From the NCBI GenBank assembly GCA_001897855.1, contig MKUO01000018.1, positions 289,463-353,462 of the forward strand: a stretch of 64,000 nt of DNA, written 5' to 3'. Below, piece by piece: positions 1 to 8,389 of this stretch (position 1 is its first letter; each line of letters starts with the position of its first letter). Below the pieces are notes generated by a model that was not told the origin of the DNA, ran no database searches, and saw nothing but the letters and a program-made list of their open reading frames with translations. Position numbers and translations under genes: made by a program. This stretch comes from Bacteroidetes bacterium 43-93 (GTDB taxonomy: Bacteria > Bacteroidota > Bacteroidia > Chitinophagales > Chitinophagaceae).

Positions 1-1451
1 TGGGTACTATCCATTACACCCCATAGCAGTTTATTAAAAGGCCTGTTATTGCTTCTAAAACCGGAGCCCGGGTCTTCCAAATGCAGTTTCTGCAGGTTGT
101 CAAATACGGTTGTCCATTTATCGTAGTAGTTGGCCTCCTCTGCAAATCGCACTTCATCCTGTTGCACATCCATAGCGTCGTAGGCTGTTATCTTTACATC
201 TGCTATGTGGTTTGCCCTATAATACGATAGTGCCTGTAAGGCAACGATCAATAGCAACCCCGGCCAAAACAAATGCTTGTTCAACTTCAAAAGGCCATCG
301 GTATAGATCAATCCTGCAATAAACAACAAGGGCACCAATGCTATGATCAGGTAACGTGTGATGAAAAAATTGGTTGCGGTAAAAATGCTAAAGGCTACCA
401 CCAGGCAAGCACTCAGCAACAGGAATTTTCTAAGGCTTTTATCACCAACACCTGCTTCCCTGCTCCATTGGTTAGTAACTGCAGGTAGTAATACCGCCAA
501 CCCGGCAAGGAATATACCTCTTAACGGTGGTGCAAAATCAATAGTCGCTATTAATATGCAAACAACCAGCAGTGCCAGCATAACGCCGTATCTGCGATAT
601 CTATTTTTTATCGCAACGATCAATGAAAGTATGCCCACCCCTGCAAACCATACCTTTCGCATATCATCCCTGAAAAACACCTTCATGCAATCCCTGAATT
701 TTGTAGAAAATTCATCGACAGAAAAACTAATTGCCTCTGTATGCAACGGAAACATATACCAGCCGCATCTCTGTTTCTGCATCACAAAAAATATCCCTAC
801 TGCTACGGCTGGTAACACAAGCGAGCCTAGTTTATATAACTTGTCTTTTACGCTTACCTGCTTTTGAAACAGGGATACCAATGCATCTATGCCCAGTACA
901 ATACCAACTACCATTCCGCTTTCTTTGGTAAAGCACAGCAGCGTTACAAACAGAGTAGTTAATAGATACCGTCGTTGGGTATAGAAGTAGATGCTTAAAA
1001 AAGCGAGTAATGCCAGCAGCACTTCGGGCATTACAAAACTGGCCTGCACAAAAAATATTTGCTGAAAGGCGATTAGCACGGTGGTTATTACAGCGGCCTT
1101 TACTCCTCCTATCTTGTTTGCTGCTTCATACACGCCCACCAGCAGCAGGCAGGCTATCAGCAACATTACCGAGTGCATTGCCATGTGCGACGGGCCAAAC
1201 ACCCTCATCCAGGAGCTTACAATAAAATGCAGCAATAGCGGGTGCCCTCTTGATAATTCGCTATCTATAACGCCCGGCAGCAAACTTGGTCCTCTTTCAT
1301 ACATCTGGTTAATAGCACTGGCGTAGGGCCAGCTCTCATCCCAAATGAACGGATAAGACAGGTGTGGAAACTTTAATACAATAAACACCAGCAATATTGC
1401 CAGCAGGGGCAGTCTTTGTTTTAGTGCTCCATTAGCTGTGGTAGTAGACAA
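1..1451 (-). CDS. GT39/ArnT-like integral membrane glycosyltransferase (3' end outside window)
   Basis: The minus strand is open for 483 codons from a TTG at 1451 to the left edge, so the C-terminus is missing. No ATG precedes the first membrane helix, and an in-frame TAA lies two codons before the TTG, so TTG is the likely start. The protein is polytopic. The first helix covers about residues 13-26, followed by an acidic loop WDE (36-38) and RGHP (67-70). Many hydrophobic helices follow, including one starting near an ITRY motif. This layout (helix, periplasmic Asp-Glu, RGHP) is that of the GT39/PMT-ArnT group, which transfers sugars from polyprenyl-phosphate donors on the periplasmic side. 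Substrate unknown. A terminator at 1491-1512 separates it from the upstream gene, so it probably has its own promoter. Confidence 0.72.
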   Translation of the reverse strand, partial: MSTTTANGALKQRLPLLAILLVFIVLKFPHLSYPFIWDESWPYASAINQMYERGPSLLPGVIDSELSRGHPLLLHFIVSSWMRVFGPSHMAMHSVMLLIACLLLVGVYEAANKIGGVKAAVITTVLIAFQQIFFVQASFVMPEVLLALLAFLSIYFYTQRRYLLTTLFVTLLCFTKESGMVVGIVLGIDALVSLFQKQVSVKDKLYKLGSLVLPAVAVGIFFVMQKQRCGWYMFPLHTEAISFSVDEFSTKFRDCMKVFFRDDMRKVWFAGVGILSLIVAIKNRYRRYGVMLALLVVCILIATIDFAPPLRGIFLAGLAVLLPAVTNQWSREAGVGDKSLRKFLLLSACLVVAFSIFTATNFFITRYLIIALVPLLFIAGLIYTDGLLKLNKHLFWPGLLLIVALQALSYYRANHIADVKITAYDAMDVQQDEVRFAEEANYYDKWTTVFDNLQKLHLEDPGSGFRSNNRPFNKLLWGVMDST

Positions 1452-1490
1452 GGGTTACTAATTGTTTAGCGGCAAGATACCCAAAACAAA

Positions 1491-1512
1491 TAAGGGGGCA
1501 AAAGCCCCCTTA
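1491..1512 (-). terminator. Rho-independent terminator of the T9SS cargo gene
   Basis: A perfect 9-bp inverted repeat (TAAGGGGGC / GCCCCCTTA) with a four-base loop. Read on the minus strand it is followed by a T-rich run, TTTGTTTT. It lies 30 bp past the stop of the gene at 1542-2474 and before the membrane glycosyltransferase. Confidence 0.8.
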
Positions 1513-1541
1513 TCTCTTCATATCCTGTTATGGTTTTACTC

Positions 1542-2474
1542 TTATCGCTCAACCGTGAATTTGCTGCGCTGCAGCACATTCCCTTTAGTATCAGTTACCG
1601 TATAAAAGTACATACCCGGCATATAGGCGGATATATCCACAGGTGTATTTCCTTTGATAGTTGCTGTTCCGGTTACCTGGCCGCTAATATTGCAGGCCTG
1701 CCAGTGTAGTTCCATGTTATCCGGCCCCTGCACATAGAATGTATTATGGGCCGGATTGGGATAGCAGCTAACCTTGATATTATTTGCAACAGTAGTTACA
1801 GCTACGGGAAACAATGTATATGATACATCATCTACATATAGCACACTGCTATCTACCGCCTGCGATCCGCTGCTGGCAAATATTACCTGTATCGCATCAG
1901 GCTGAGAGTTCGGATCATCATAGGTGAGTGGTATTGATATCAAGGTATAATTTGGTAATGCGCTAAAGGCAGCATACCCCATGCCCAGAGATGAATCGGT
2001 ACCGTCCGATGCACCACCTGTAATGATAGCATTAGCTGCTATATTAGCACTGTCATCTCCCATCGGGCTATATTTTACCCATGCGTTTATATAGTTAACC
2101 CGACCTGCCAGTGGTGTACCGCCTGATAGCGCAAAAGTCTGATTGGTGACATCTACTTCAATGGTAGCATTGGTGAGCAAACCGGGGATAGAACCAAATG
2201 AACCCTGCGTTACGGTCATCACTTTTGCCGCGTAGCTGCCACTATGTGCGTCCGTAGTTTTGAACAGCTGTTTTGCATAGGTGCCACCACCTACAAATGG
2301 CCCCAACGTTACAGCGATGGAATCAGGACAGTTCCATCCCTGTGGTGCTTCCAGCGATTTGGGCGGGAAACCTGTGTTATAGGTACGCCATACTTCCATG
2401 TCACCATACAGGCTTTGCGCCTGTACCTGTACACCGGCAAAAGTTGCTATTAGCAGGGTAAAGATTCTTTTCAT
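1542..2474 (-). CDS. Secreted protein with carbohydrate-binding-like N-terminal domain and T9SS type A sorting domain
   Basis: About 310 residues. A signal peptide (MKRIFTLLIATFAG, ending ...QAQ) leads into a domain with GDMEVWRTY near the N-terminus and APQGW soon after. This is typical of secreted Bacteroidota beta-sandwich domains of the PCMD/carbohydrate-binding kind. The last 80 or so residues form a T9SS sorting domain: CYPNPAHN, a GQV turn, then MPGMYFYTV and a final K-F-T-V strand. The product should cross the outer membrane by T9SS and be cleaved and anchored or released. An in-frame ATG lies three codons upstream (2483), but the signal peptide favours 2474. A TACATTTG box at 2489-2496 could be a -7 element for a very short leader and also favours 2474. 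No good -33 box is seen, so read-through from the peroxiredoxin gene 31 bp upstream is possible. Ligand unknown. Confidence 0.8.
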   Translation of the reverse strand: MKRIFTLLIATFAGVQVQAQSLYGDMEVWRTYNTGFPPKSLEAPQGWNCPDSIAVTLGPFVGGGTYAKQLFKTTDAHSGSYAAKVMTVTQGSFGSIPGLLTNATIEVDVTNQTFALSGGTPLAGRVNYINAWVKYSPMGDDSANIAANAIITGGASDGTDSSLGMGYAAFSALPNYTLISIPLTYDDPNSQPDAIQVIFASSGSQAVDSSVLYVDDVSYTLFPVAVTTVANNIKVSCYPNPAHNTFYVQGPDNMELHWQACNISGQVTGTATIKGNTPVDISAYMPGMYFYTVTDTKGNVLQRSKFTVER

Positions 2475-2505
2475 ACAATACATTTAAGCAAATGTAATTA
2501 TTTAC

Positions 2506-2976
2506 TTAATTCAGCGATTCCAGTGTTTTATTGATCGCCTCGAAGTTGGGCACCTCTCCCGCATTTTCCAGCACTTCGGCATAGCGCACAATGCCTTCTT
2601 TGTCTATTACAAAGGCAGAGCGTTTAGACACACCCTTCATATCGTTAGAGAAGGTTTCATAAATGGTATCGTAAGCGGTAGATACTTCCTTATTAAAATC
2701 GCTTAGCAGCGGGAAGTTCAGTTTTTGCTCTTCTTTGAACTTACCATTGGTATACAGGGAATCTACAGAGATACCATAAACCTGGGCATTTGTATTATTA
2801 TAAAAAGAAATATTATCCCTTACTCCGCATAGCTCTGCCGTACATACACTGGTAAATGCCAGCGGGTAAAACAGCAAAACCACATTCTTACCCTTTTGCT
2901 CGCTAAGGGTTACTTTGTTCTTTTCTGTGTCCCTGAGTGTAAAATCAGGTGCTTGTTGTCCGATTTGTATAGCCAT
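2506..2976 (-). CDS. Thiol peroxiredoxin (AhpC/TSA family, AhpE/BCP-like)
   Basis: 156 residues, full length for a thioredoxin-fold peroxidase that reduces hydrogen peroxide and organic hydroperoxides in the cytoplasm. The active-site loop reads PLAFTSVC. It holds the conserved Pro38, Thr42 and peroxidatic Cys45, and a second cysteine at position 50 could be a resolving residue as in atypical two-Cys enzymes. Arg119 in SKRSAF fits the catalytic arginine. The loop is closer to AhpE (PLAFTG.C) than to AhpC or Tpx. It is transcribed divergently from groES. Confidence 0.9.
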   Translation of the reverse strand: MAIQIGQQAPDFTLRDTEKNKVTLSEQKGKNVVLLFYPLAFTSVCTAELCGVRDNISFYNNTNAQVYGISVDSLYTNGKFKEEQKLNFPLLSDFNKEVSTAYDTIYETFSNDMKGVSKRSAFVIDKEGIVRYAEVLENAGEVPNFEAINKTLESLN

Positions 2977-2992
2977 ATTGTTCAGTTTTTGG

Positions 2993-3020
2993 CAAATGTA
3001 GCCGTTTTGAATTGTTCAAA
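2993..3020 (-). promoter_or_regulatory. Possible promoter of the peroxiredoxin gene
   Basis: On the minus strand TACATTTG (3000-2993) matches the Bacteroidota -7 consensus TAnnTTTG. A TTTG (3020-3017) lies 16 bp upstream, somewhat closer than the usual spacing of about 19-21. The implied leader is about 10 nt. I saw no clear promoter for groES in the same divergent region and no CIRCE repeat. Confidence 0.4.
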
Positions 3021-3237
3021 TGTTAAACCACAGAACAACCGGTATTGTTCAATGTCAGCTTCACTCCGTCCAAACTGACAGAAAAACAAGGAACATATAA
3101 AAAAATTTCCTTCTTTCTGAAATTTTGACGCAACTTACAGTGCTTTGCGCCCTTGGCATAAAACATGATTGGGAGATAGTACCCACTCAGGTGATCATTA
3201 CATATTTAGTTTAAAATCAAAAAACAATAATACAACT

Positions 3238-3516
3238 ATGGCTAACGTAAACATTACCCCACTTCATGACAGGGTGATCGTTAAACCTGCTGCGGCAGAA
3301 GAGAAAACAGCTGGCGGCATCATCATCCCTGACACTGCAAAAGAAAAACCACAACGCGGCACTGTAGTAGCTGCCGGTCCCGGTAAAAAGGATGAGCCAA
3401 TAACGGTAAAAACGGGCGATACTGTATTGTACAGCAAATATGCCGGTACAGAGATCTCGCTGGAAGGTAGCGACTACCTGATCATGCGCGAAACAGATAT
3501 CCTGGCTATCATCTAA
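3238..3516 (+). CDS. groES: Co-chaperonin GroES
   Basis: 92 residues from the [13 protein letters not shown] start. A longer in-frame ORF begins at 3169, but family length and the N-terminal beta strand fix the start at 3238. The seven-fold ring caps GroEL and closes the folding chamber. Visible hallmarks are PLHDRV(I)VKP, the mobile-loop segment around [17 protein letters not shown], and a C-terminal region ending in ILAII. It lies 88 bp before groEL and is presumably co-transcribed. Confidence 0.98.
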   Translation: MANVNITPLHDRVIVKPAAAEEKTAGGIIIPDTAKEKPQRGTVVAAGPGKKDEPITVKTGDTVLYSKYAGTEISLEGSDYLIMRETDILAII

Positions 3517-3604
3517 TGCCGGTTCCCGGTCTTTACGGGAAATCATTAATGTTTTACATTATCAAAAAACTTAATCTCCGAAGGAGCAACAAAATTTAAA
3601 AATT

Positions 3605-5239
3605 ATGGCAAAACAACTTTTCTTCAATAACGAATCACGCAACAAAATGAAGCGTGGTGTGGATACACTGGCTGATGCCGTGAAAGTAACCCTGGGCCCT
3701 AAAGGCCGCAACGTAGTGATCGAAAAGAAATTCGGCGCACCGGCTATTACTAAAGATGGTGTTTCTGTAGCTAAAGAAATAGAACTGGAAGACGCTATCG
3801 AGAACATGGGCGCCCAAATGGTAAAAGAAGTAGCTTCTAAAACTGCAGATGTTGCAGGTGATGGTACTACTACCGCTACCGTACTGGCTCAGTCTATCGT
3901 AAGCGAAGGCCTGAAGAACGTAGCTGCAGGTGCTAACCCAATGGATCTGAAACGTGGTATCGACAAAGCAGTTACTGCTGTAGTTGCTAACCTGAAAACG
4001 CAGAAGCAAGACGTTGGCAACGATAACAAGAAGATCGAACAGGTTGCTACTATCTCTGCAAACAACGATAACGAGATCGGTAAACTGATAGCCCAGGCTA
4101 TGGAAAAAGTAGGTAACGAAGGCGTTATTACTGTAGAAGAAGCAAAAGGTACAGAAACAACGGTTGACGTTGTAGAAGGTATGCAGTTCGATCGTGGTTA
4201 CCTGAGTGCTTACTTCGTAACTAACACAGAAAAAATGCAGGCTGAACTGCAAAACCCATACATCCTGGTGTATGACAAAAAGATCAGCACGCTGAAAGAT
4301 ATACTGCCAATACTGGAAAGCGTGGTACAAAGCGGCCGTCCGCTGTTGATCATCGCTGAAGATGTAGATGGCGAAGCGCTGAGCACACTGGTAGTAAACA
4401 AACTACGTGGCTCCCTGAAGATCGCAGCTGTAAAAGCTCCGGGCTTTGGCGACCGTCGTAAGGAAATGCTGCAGGATATTGCTGCACTTACAGGCGCTAC
4501 CGTTATCAGCGAAGAACAAGGTTACAAACTGGAGAATGCTTCTATGGCTTACCTTGGCCAGGCTGAAAGTATTACCATCGATAAAGACAACACTACTGTT
4601 GTAGGTGGTAAAGGCGAAAAAGAACACATACAAGGCCGCATCAACCAGATCAAATCTCAGATAGAAACTACTACCAGCGATTACGATCGCGAAAAACTGC
4701 AGGAACGCCTTGCTAAACTGAGCGGCGGTGTTGCGGTACTGTACGTAGGTGCCTCTACAGAGGTAGAAATGAAAGAAAAGAAAGACCGCGTAGACGATGC
4801 ACTGCACGCTACACGCGCAGCTGTTGAAGAAGGTATCGTACCGGGTGGTGGCGTTGCTTACATCCGCGCTATCGAAGCTCTGGATGCCGTTAAAGGCGAC
4901 AACAACGACGAAGTAACAGGCATCAAAATAGTACGCCGTGCGCTGGAAGAACCACTGCGCCAGATCGTTGCTAACGCCGGTATAGAAGGCTCTATCGTAG
5001 TACAGAAAGTACGCGAAGGTAAAGCCGACTTCGGCTTCAACGCTCGTACAGAAGTTTACGAGAACATGTTTGCTGCGGGTGTTATCGACCCAACTAAAGT
5101 AAGCCGCGTAGCTCTTGAGAACGCAGCTTCTATAGCAAGCATGCTGTTAACTACAGAATGTGTGATCGCTGACAAACCGGAACCAAAACAAGCCGCTATG
5201 CCACAAGGCATGCCGGGCGGTATGGACATGGGTTACTAA
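3605..5239 (+). CDS. groEL: Chaperonin GroEL
   Basis: 544 residues, full length. The 14-mer folds proteins in an ATP-driven cycle with GroES. Conserved motifs are [10 protein letters not shown] near residue 30, the ATP-binding [11 protein letters not shown] near 86, the apical-domain substrate groove, and the C-terminal MPGGMDMGY tail, a Gly/Met-rich end that projects into the cavity. A purine-rich AAGGAG (about 3581-3586) precedes the start by roughly 20 bp. The gene is followed by a strong terminator at 5261-5296. Confidence 0.99.
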   Translation: MAKQLFFNNESRNKMKRGVDTLADAVKVTLGPKGRNVVIEKKFGAPAITKDGVSVAKEIELEDAIENMGAQMVKEVASKTADVAGDGTTTATVLAQSIVSEGLKNVAAGANPMDLKRGIDKAVTAVVANLKTQKQDVGNDNKKIEQVATISANNDNEIGKLIAQAMEKVGNEGVITVEEAKGTETTVDVVEGMQFDRGYLSAYFVTNTEKMQAELQNPYILVYDKKISTLKDILPILESVVQSGRPLLIIAEDVDGEALSTLVVNKLRGSLKIAAVKAPGFGDRRKEMLQDIAALTGATVISEEQGYKLENASMAYLGQAESITIDKDNTTVVGGKGEKEHIQGRINQIKSQIETTTSDYDREKLQERLAKLSGGVAVLYVGASTEVEMKEKKDRVDDALHATRAAVEEGIVPGGGVAYIRAIEALDAVKGDNNDEVTGIKIVRRALEEPLRQIVANAGIEGSIVVQKVREGKADFGFNARTEVYENMFAAGVIDPTKVSRVALENAASIASMLLTTECVIADKPEPKQAAMPQGMPGGMDMGY

Positions 5240-5260
5240 TTTAGATAGATAGTAATTGAT

Positions 5261-5296
5261 AAAAAGCCTGCTTCGGAAACGAGGCAGGCTTTTTTG
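5261..5296 (+). terminator. groESL terminator
   Basis: AAAAAGCCTGC pairs with GCAGGCTTTTT. The stem is extended by TTCG/CGAG (one G-T pair) around a GAAA loop, and a T run follows. It lies 22 bp past the groEL stop. Confidence 0.92.
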
Positions 5297-5403
5297 TTTA
5301 TACGCAACTATGCTGACCACAAACACTCTCCTACCTGACGAACATCATACTTACAAAATCCTCATGACAATAGTTTTAGGATGTTCACCTAATACTACTC
5401 GTC

Positions 5404-6486
5404 ATGGCACATACAATACAGCTAAACACAAAACCATCGGCTGAAATTCACCAGGCACATTGGCAACGAATTATCCTGCTGGTAGCATTGGCTTACGAGG
5501 GTCTGGGTTGTTTATTAGGAGGGACGCTGTTAATAATAGCGCCGGACGGCAGGTTGATGGATATGCCGGTCGATCTGATGCATGGTGCGTTCCCCGACTT
5601 CATGGTACCGGGCATTATTCTATTCGCCTTAGGTATCCTCAATACATCTGCATTTGTCGCGGTTTTACGCAAGGCATCTGTAGGCTGGATCCTCGCTGCT
5701 ATGGCTATGGGCGGATTGCTGATTTGGTTTTGGGTAGAGATAGCTATACTATTAGAATTACACTGGCTGCATGCCATGTGGGGCCTGCCGGTTGTGCTGG
5801 GCAGCATTATGGCTATCTCCTTGACACCAGTGAAAGTACGGCAGCAATGCTTGCTGATCTCAGGCATATTAGCTTCTGTACTGTATGCAGCCATCAATAT
5901 CATCGTCGCGCTGCAGTGGCCTGCATACGATTCTGCAACTCAAACGGTGAGTGAATTATCTGCCGTTGATGCCCCTACACGCATGCTCTGGATCGTATTA
6001 TGTACACCTTACACTTTACTCATGATGGCCTTTTCATGGGGTGTGGTGAAGGCTGCGCATAGTAACCGCCGCTTACGTATTACCGGTGCTTTGTTGCTTG
6101 CCTATAGTGCCTTAGGTATCTTCTGGCCGTTTGCCCCGATGCATCTCCGCGAAGCATTAGCTACAGGAGGATCAACTTTTTCAGATACCATGCACCTTAC
6201 ACTTGGTGCAATAACAGAGGTTATTTATTTCATAGCCTTAGGCTTTGCTGCAGCAGCTTTAGGCAAACAGTTTCGTATCTATTCTATTACTACTCTTGCT
6301 GTACTCTGTGTATTTGGCGCACTCACTTTTATAGATGCACCCAATGTTTCAAAAAACCTGCCTACGCCGTTTATAGGCATTTGGGAGCGCATCAATATTG
6401 GGGTCTTCCTGCTTTGGGTGATTGTACTGGCTGTTATCCTTCTCCGGAAAAAACATCTCGCTGAAGAAGCACAGCATGTTTTGTAA
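5404..6486 (+). CDS. Polytopic membrane protein: four-helix N-terminal domain plus DUF998
   Basis: 360 residues with about ten predicted membrane helices. The C-terminal half (from about 148) is a DUF998 domain, recognised by the loop WPAYDSATQTVSELSA (172-187), which continues into DAPTR. The N-terminal half has four helices and the loop MHGAFPDFMVPG, a module also found alone in Bacteroidota. The protein therefore looks like a fusion of two small membrane domains. DUF998 has no well-established function. No transporter or enzyme motif is visible. It appears monocistronic, between the groESL terminator and its own terminator at 6514-6540. Confidence 0.7.
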   Translation: MAHTIQLNTKPSAEIHQAHWQRIILLVALAYEGLGCLLGGTLLIIAPDGRLMDMPVDLMHGAFPDFMVPGIILFALGILNTSAFVAVLRKASVGWILAAMAMGGLLIWFWVEIAILLELHWLHAMWGLPVVLGSIMAISLTPVKVRQQCLLISGILASVLYAAINIIVALQWPAYDSATQTVSELSAVDAPTRMLWIVLCTPYTLLMMAFSWGVVKAAHSNRRLRITGALLLAYSALGIFWPFAPMHLREALATGGSTFSDTMHLTLGAITEVIYFIALGFAAAALGKQFRIYSITTLAVLCVFGALTFIDAPNVSKNLPTPFIGIWERINIGVFLLWVIVLAVILLRKKHLAEEAQHVL

Positions 6487-6513
6487 TGCCGTTATAAGCT
6501 TTAAATTCTGAAT

Positions 6514-6540
6514 GTCTTATCTGTTTGGATAAGACTTTTT
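6514..6540 (+). terminator. Terminator of the DUF998 gene
   Basis: GTCTTATC (6514-6521) pairs with GATAAGAC (6528-6535) around a six-base loop, followed by TTTTT. It lies 28 bp past the stop codon. Confidence 0.8.
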
Positions 6541-6616
6541 GCATTTCACCCAAAATCTCACCCTCCCCATAACTTATTGATTATCAATGTACACAGTCCA
6601 CTAAACTTTAATTTTT

Positions 6617-6671
6617 AGTACATTTTACTTATAAAAAAGTAAAGTTTACTTGTATTTTAGGAAAGTTTGCT
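6617..6671. promoter_or_regulatory. Triple 13-bp operator-like repeat, 21-bp period
   Basis: Three related sites start exactly 21 bp apart: AGTACATTTTACT (6617-6629), AGTAAAGTTTACT (6638-6650) and AGGAAAGTTTGCT (6659-6671). The middle copy is a perfect inverted repeat (AGTAAA-G-TTTACT) and the others are near-palindromes. They occupy the region just upstream of the -33 box and the spacer of the promoter below. This is the expected layout for a dimeric repressor binding the same face of the helix two turns apart. The XRE protein encoded at 7265-7465 is the obvious candidate ligand. Confidence 0.7.
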
Positions 6672-6681
6672 TTTATCTTTG
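6650..6681 (+). promoter_or_regulatory. Bacteroidota-type promoter of the membrane protein/XRE pair
   Basis: TTG (6650-6652) and TATCTTTG (6674-6681, exact match to TAnnTTTG) are separated by 21 bp. The predicted start of transcription is near 6688, giving a leader of about 39 nt before the ATG at 6727. The operator-like repeats overlap it. Confidence 0.65.
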
Positions 6682-6726
6682 TATCAGCAAATCATCCAAT
6701 ACTAAAACTAAAAACGTATAAAGATC

Positions 6727-7257
6727 ATGAAAGGCTTCAACTCACTGGCTTCGTACAAAAACAAGATAGCAGGTCTTGTTATTCTGTCCATCGGCCTGCT
6801 GGTCACCATCGTCGAAAAACTGCATCCTTTTACTGTGGTTGCAAAGTGGAATGCAGATACACACCTCGCTGCCTGTATCTGGATCATTGTCTTCGGCATG
6901 TACATGACTGCCTTCAGCCGCGAAAAATTTGAGGACGAACGTGTGAAGAAAATTCGCGCGCGTGCCCTGCAAACTACTATGATGTTACTTACCGGTACTA
7001 CGCTTGCATTTTCTCTTACTGTCATCACGCAAAACCTTGGGGATCTCGATGTGATGATATTACTGATGATGCCTGCTATCTACCTGGCTATCTACCTGGC
7101 TATGTTTCATATCGGACTTTACTTTGACGAAATGTGGGATTATGATGAAAAACCCGTTGGTATCATAGAAAATTTCAAAAAGAATAAAAAATCTATCATC
7201 ATCTTCCAGCTTCTATCTTTGGCCATCGTTTTTATCATTTATCTACTGCTTTCGTAA
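6727..7257 (+). CDS. Small four-to-five-helix membrane protein paired with an XRE regulator
   Basis: 176 residues. Hydrophobic segments lie at about 14-30, 47-62, 83-100, 106-125 and 155-175. Between the second and third helices is a charged stretch, FSREKFEDERVKKIRAR, the pattern of DUF2178-type membrane proteins that sit next to short Cro-like regulators. The function of these proteins is not established, and no catalytic motif is seen. The gene is 7 bp upstream of the HTH gene and shares its promoter and operator region. Confidence 0.6.
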   Translation: MKGFNSLASYKNKIAGLVILSIGLLVTIVEKLHPFTVVAKWNADTHLAACIWIIVFGMYMTAFSREKFEDERVKKIRARALQTTMMLLTGTTLAFSLTVITQNLGDLDVMILLMMPAIYLAIYLAMFHIGLYFDEMWDYDEKPVGIIENFKKNKKSIIIFQLLSLAIVFIIYLLLS

Positions 7258-7264
7258 CTAACCA

Positions 7265-7465
7265 ATGAAGAATACCATTAAAGTAGAACGGGCAAAGCTG
7301 AATATATCTCAGACAGAGCTTGCAGAACAGGTAAAGGTGTCGAAGCAGACCATTCACTCTATCGAAACAGCAAGGTTTGTCCCCTCCACCGCATTGGCAC
7401 TAAAGATTGCGCGCTTCTTTAAGGTCAGGGTCGAGGACATCTTTGAGCTCGAAGACACCGATTAA
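7265..7465 (+). CDS. Short XRE/Cro-family transcriptional regulator (YozG-like)
   Basis: 66 residues, essentially a single helix-turn-helix domain. It has KVERAKLNISQTELAEQV, the recognition helix SKQTIHSIE and a C-terminal FFKVRVEDIFELED. It is a cytoplasmic DNA-binding protein. It is the second gene of the pair, and the 21-bp spaced palindromes at 6617-6671 are its probable binding sites, implying autoregulation. A signal sensed through the neighbouring membrane protein is speculation. Confidence 0.85.
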   Translation: MKNTIKVERAKLNISQTELAEQVKVSKQTIHSIETARFVPSTALALKIARFFKVRVEDIFELEDTD

Positions 7466-7605
7466 TCACCGGCAACATTTATTAGCAACTATGTAAATGC
7501 TCCTGTAAAGAGTATATAGCCCAAACTATGCCCGTTCAGCAACCCGGCCACTAAAAACAAAAGGATCTTAAACCAATTACATCATCTCTAAAAAAACTAA
7601 AAACA

Positions 7606-7911
7606 ATGAAAAACTTCATCATCATCGCTATCATCAGCATCTTTAGCACCACAGCAAAAGCTGCCGTAGCAGTTACAGACAATCCGCTTTGCAATATCTA
7701 CGCTACAGCACAAAATGTCGTAGTGAGCAATCCGCAGAACCAGCCCCTGGAAATCACTATCACCAAAAGATCCGGTACTATAGTTTCTAAAATGAAAGTT
7801 ACCGGCCGCGAAAAACAGATCCCTATCAAAGACCTCAACGTAGGCAAGTATAATGTTGTTGTGAAAAACCCCACCCAGCAACAGCAAACATTCAGGTTGG
7901 ATGTATTGTAA
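7606..7911 (+). CDS. Small secreted protein resembling a free-standing sorting-domain-like beta sandwich
   Basis: 101 residues: a signal peptide (MKNFIIIAIISIFS, cleavage probably after AKA near 20) and about 80 residues of beta-rich sequence. The mature part follows the order of a T9SS sorting domain: a strand, the turn KRSGTIVSK in place of the usual D-x-x-G-x-x-V, then IPIKDLNVGKYNVVV in place of the L-x-x-G-x-Y strand, and a last strand TFRLDVL. There is no cargo domain in front. DUF3244-like proteins are an alternative. Homology cannot be proven from one sequence. Function unknown. It is preceded by a 140-bp gap with no recognisable promoter. Confidence 0.6.
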   Translation: MKNFIIIAIISIFSTTAKAAVAVTDNPLCNIYATAQNVVVSNPQNQPLEITITKRSGTIVSKMKVTGREKQIPIKDLNVGKYNVVVKNPTQQQQTFRLDVL

Positions 7912-7921
7912 GAACAAATCC

Positions 7922-7938
7922 CCCCGCCAATGGCGGGG
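7922..7938. terminator. GC-rich hairpin between convergent genes
   Basis: CCCCGCC (7922-7928) pairs with GGCGGGG (7932-7938) around AAT. It sits between the stops of the convergent genes at 7911 and 7948. A T-rich stretch (attattatta) follows on the plus side, so it may terminate that strand weakly. Confidence 0.5.
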
Positions 7939-7947
7939 TGATTATTA

Positions 7948-8385
7948 TTATTGCGGTTCGCCTACTCCAATATTCACAAGGCTTTGCAAGCCTTTTTCCA
8001 GGTGGCAGTCCCAGCCCACACGGCAATTCTCATAACACTCTGCTTGTGGTGTAAGCCCTTCATGGGTAAAATCAATGCGGGTACCTTCTGCAACCGGCGT
8101 AATATCAAATATCACCCTTGTTCCATTCCACTCTGTTTTATTGTTTTTCAGCCAAGGCAGGTAGCAGTCCGTCACCAGCCACACGATACGTTTTTCAGGT
8201 ACGGCTTCTGTTATCCTGAATGTTACAAAGGTGGTACCGAAGTGTACGGTAAAAACATCGGTCGCCTTTTCGGTGTTGCCTTCCAGGTTCTTAGCCCACC
8301 ATCCATCTACCTGGCATATTCTTTCAAAAGCTTCGGCAGTTGTACCGTTTACAATGATACTCTTTTGATAATGTTCTTGTTTCAT
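7948..8385 (-). CDS. SRPBCC (START/Bet v1-like) domain protein
   Basis: 145 residues of the AHSA1-like SRPBCC fold, a helix-grip cavity that binds hydrophobic ligands. Typical elements are TTAEAFERICQVDGWW near the N-terminus, the strand FRITEAVPEKRIVW in the middle, and EGTRIDFTHEGL with a C-terminal helix. Members are often encoded with ArsR regulators, and the ligand is generally unknown. It is the last gene of the three-gene ArsR operon (4 bp after the regulator). Confidence 0.8.
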   Translation of the reverse strand: MKQEHYQKSIIVNGTTAEAFERICQVDGWWAKNLEGNTEKATDVFTVHFGTTFVTFRITEAVPEKRIVWLVTDCYLPWLKNNKTEWNGTRVIFDITPVAEGTRIDFTHEGLTPQAECYENCRVGWDCHLEKGLQSLVNIGVGEPQ

Positions 8386-8389
8386 GTTG

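Noticed and set aside
273-1326. Several plus-strand ORFs of 60-170 codons
   Set aside because: They lie antisense to the well-supported GT39-like gene and have no family features.
3124-3148. TTTG ... GTGCTTTG as a groES promoter
   Set aside because: The -7 box lacks the TA and the spacer is only 12 bp.
2977-3237. CIRCE (HrcA) operator upstream of groES
   Set aside because: I looked for the TTAGCACTC-N9-GAGTGCTAA repeat and found nothing like it.
5256-5444. Plus-strand ORF of 62 codons after groEL
   Set aside because: It runs through the groESL terminator and overlaps the start of the DUF998 gene in another frame.
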